Below are positions 59,296-64,000 of a stretch of 64,000 nt of DNA, piece after piece. The notes under the pieces were generated by a model. The model saw nothing but the letters and a program-made list of their open reading frames with translations, was not told the origin of the DNA and searched no databases. Each line of letters begins with the position of its first letter. The first letter of the stretch is position 1. The position numbers were made by a program, and so were the translations under genes. The stretch is from positions 8,584,501 to 8,648,500 of the forward strand of contig CP114492.1 in the NCBI GenBank assembly GCA_027186245.1. Direction: 5' to 3'. The DNA is from Coriaria nepalensis (taxonomy: Eukaryota; Streptophyta; Magnoliopsida; Cucurbitales; Coriariaceae).

Positions 59296-60013
59296 TTGCG
59301 GCTTGCCACTCCGTCGTTGCAATAAATTCTCTAAATCATAAATGTATTATTGTTATAATATTATTAATTTTCTTGAATTTTATTTCATTGAATGTTAATA
59401 TTGTTATTATTTTATCTTAATCAAATAAAATAAACCTCATTTCCTGATTTTAGGGCACGTTTAGTTTTATTTCTTTAAGCGAAAATTGAATAAAAATATA
59501 ATTCATTTGATTATTTAATCTAAAAAACTGATGAAATACGAATAAATTTGTATTCTTAAAAACAAAAAAGTTATTTATCTTTTTTTTTTTTCAAAATTAA
59601 TTTAACTATTTATTTATACGAATATTTTATGTATTTTTTTAATATAATTATAGCACTTGGTTTTTCAAAATTTCTTTCTTCAACCTCAAAATAATTAACT
59701 CTCTCTCTCTCTCTCCCTCTCTCTCCGTCTCCATCCCTGTCCCTCTCTGCATCCTAATGAAATCTAAACTATGAAAGCGTGATGATGAACTCTGTAATAA
59801 ACAGCGTATGAGAGTTCAATGCAAACAGAGCATGATGATTTTCCAAACAGCGTTTCATAAAAAACATCAAACATCAAACATCAACATAGTTTTTTAAACA
59901 AAAGGTGTTTCGTCAAGGTACATCAAACATCAACATAGTTTTAAGCAAAAGGCGTTTCATCAAAGTACGATATTAAGAAAGGGAAAACAGGAAAGATAGG
60001 CACCCACCACCTA
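59296..60013. other. 3' regions of CYP74 and alpha-tubulin
   Basis: Convergent 3' ends. It contains a CT-rich run at about 59700-59722 and a 49-bp direct repeat at 59871-59967 in the probable tubulin 3' UTR. No gene seen. Confidence 0.65.
59871..59967. repeat. Two-copy 49-bp direct repeat in the tubulin 3' region
   Basis: Both units start ACATCAAACATCAACATAGTT (59871 and 59920) and run to a GTTTCGTCAAGGT or GTTTCATCAAAGT end, with a few differences. Confidence 0.85.
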
Positions 60014-63150
<3,137 letters not shown>

Positions 63151-63351
63151 ATGATGATGAAAGGCCAGCTGGATAACTTGGTGCAGTCGGTAAAGTCGAA
63201 GGTGAGATCTCTGAAGAAACCGAAGACGGCGTATGTGAAGATGGACAAGAGCTCGAGCGGTAAGGTCGAGATCCGTACCAGGAAAGCTCACCAAATCATC
63301 GAACAGACATTGAAGGTAGCTGATCACCCTGGCCAGCGTACGATTTCTTAA
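63151..63351 (+). CDS. Small basic protein of unknown function
   Basis: 66 aa, intronless. It begins with three consecutive Met codons (63151, 63154, 63157), so the exact start is uncertain. The sequence is Lys-rich in its first half (GQLDNLVQSVKSKVRSLKKP), followed by TAYVKMDKSSSGKVEIRTRK and an amphipathic end AHQIIEQTLKVADHPGQRTIS. Codon use and GC content are higher than in the flanking DNA, and a CT-rich leader precedes it, supporting a real gene. I see no signal peptide or membrane segment. I do not recognise the family; it could be a conserved small plant protein. Confidence 0.6.
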   Translation: MMMKGQLDNLVQSVKSKVRSLKKPKTAYVKMDKSSSGKVEIRTRKAHQIIEQTLKVADHPGQRTIS

Positions 63352-64000
63352 CATCAATGCACGTACCATTAATGATTACTCTCTAATTATCTCTCTTCTC
63401 TCTACACCGATTCCGAGTTTCTTCTTCTTCAAGTTTATGAAACCGTTTCGGACGCGTACGCTTTTTCGTTTCTGTAACTCTATTGTGATATATTTCGTTT
63501 CTGTATGGATCTCTTTGCTTGTTCGAGTTCTCATTAACATGAAGAACTAGCTAGCTGTGATCGTTGTTTACATAATAATTATGAATTCTACGATGTACAT
63601 ATTTTTCGCAAAAGATGATTTGATTTGATAGATGAGTAGTGGCTGGAACCGATTCAGTTCAGTTTGAATAAATGTTGTGATTTATGATTAAAATCGTTCT
63701 CTTCAATAGTAACGTGAGCATTTGTTTGATCGATGAATCTTGATTATAAATTCATAAGCATGTAGAGTGATGTGAATGAAACGAATTTTCATTGCTAGAA
63801 AATTAATTACCTCCGGAGGTTGACCTTAAACCTTGTTACAGTTTCCCTTTCTTATCATTTTTAAACAACAAGAATCAAATCAAATATACTTCAAAAGTCT
63901 TACAGTGGGGTGACAATTAATGAAAGAGATTGAATTCTACTCGTTCTGGACCGATTAGGCCAGTCCACGCTAACAGGTTTTGTGTTCAAAATCTATTGAA
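63352..64000. other. 3' flank of the small gene, no further gene
   Basis: CT-rich then A/T-rich sequence, probably 3' UTR and spacer. Nothing else seen. Confidence 0.6.

Overview
The window is nuclear DNA of a flowering plant, almost certainly a eudicot. It is AT-rich, its genes are split by short GT-AG introns, and the families present are plant ones: a Golgi pectin methyltransferase, PR-1 proteins, CYP74, DUF1005, plant inositol phosphate kinase and plant TOR. I could not name the species. Exon models were spliced by eye from frame continuity and family knowledge; every model given as intact closes in frame.

Layout. 1-2.9 kb: AT-rich spacer with a fold-back element. 3.4-5.5 kb (+): CGR2/CGR3-type homogalacturonan methyltransferase, 6 coding exons. 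6.4-21.6 kb: tandem PR-1 (CAP) cluster with six intact intronless genes (two on +, four on -) and five broken copies or fragments, all on -. 22.0-23.3 kb (-): small acidic-tailed nucleolar-type protein resembling NOPCHAP1/DUF4598. 24.5-26.0 kb: old retroelement-like and tandem-repeat DNA. 26.1-27.8 kb (-): two-exon DUF1005 protein. 28-30 kb: spacer with microsatellites and a perfect 12-copy 7-bp minisatellite.

30.15-51.4 kb (+): complete TOR kinase gene, 57 coding exons and 2473 codons plus stop. Intron 24 holds a 4.7-kb Ty1/copia element with both LTRs, a primer site, a purine tract and a near-perfect target duplication. Intron 22 holds a pogo/Emigrant-like MITE. 51.7-55.2 kb (-): inositol tetrakisphosphate 1-kinase, 10 exons, tail-to-tail with TOR. 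57.8-59.3 kb (+): intronless CYP74 oxylipin enzyme with an unusual I-helix. 60.0-62.1 kb (-): alpha-tubulin, 4 exons, 450 aa. 63.15 kb (+): a 66-aa basic protein of unknown function.

The genes do not form an operon-like unit. Themes are secreted defence proteins (PR-1 cluster), oxylipin synthesis (CYP74), nutrient and energy signalling (TOR, and ITPK in inositol pyrophosphate precursor synthesis) and housekeeping (tubulin, pectin methylation). I found no clearly undescribed multi-gene system. The best candidates for new biology are a PR-1 subgroup that has lost the HYTQVVW core and the C-terminal CAPE peptide, and the CYP74 whose I-helix Asn is replaced by Gln.
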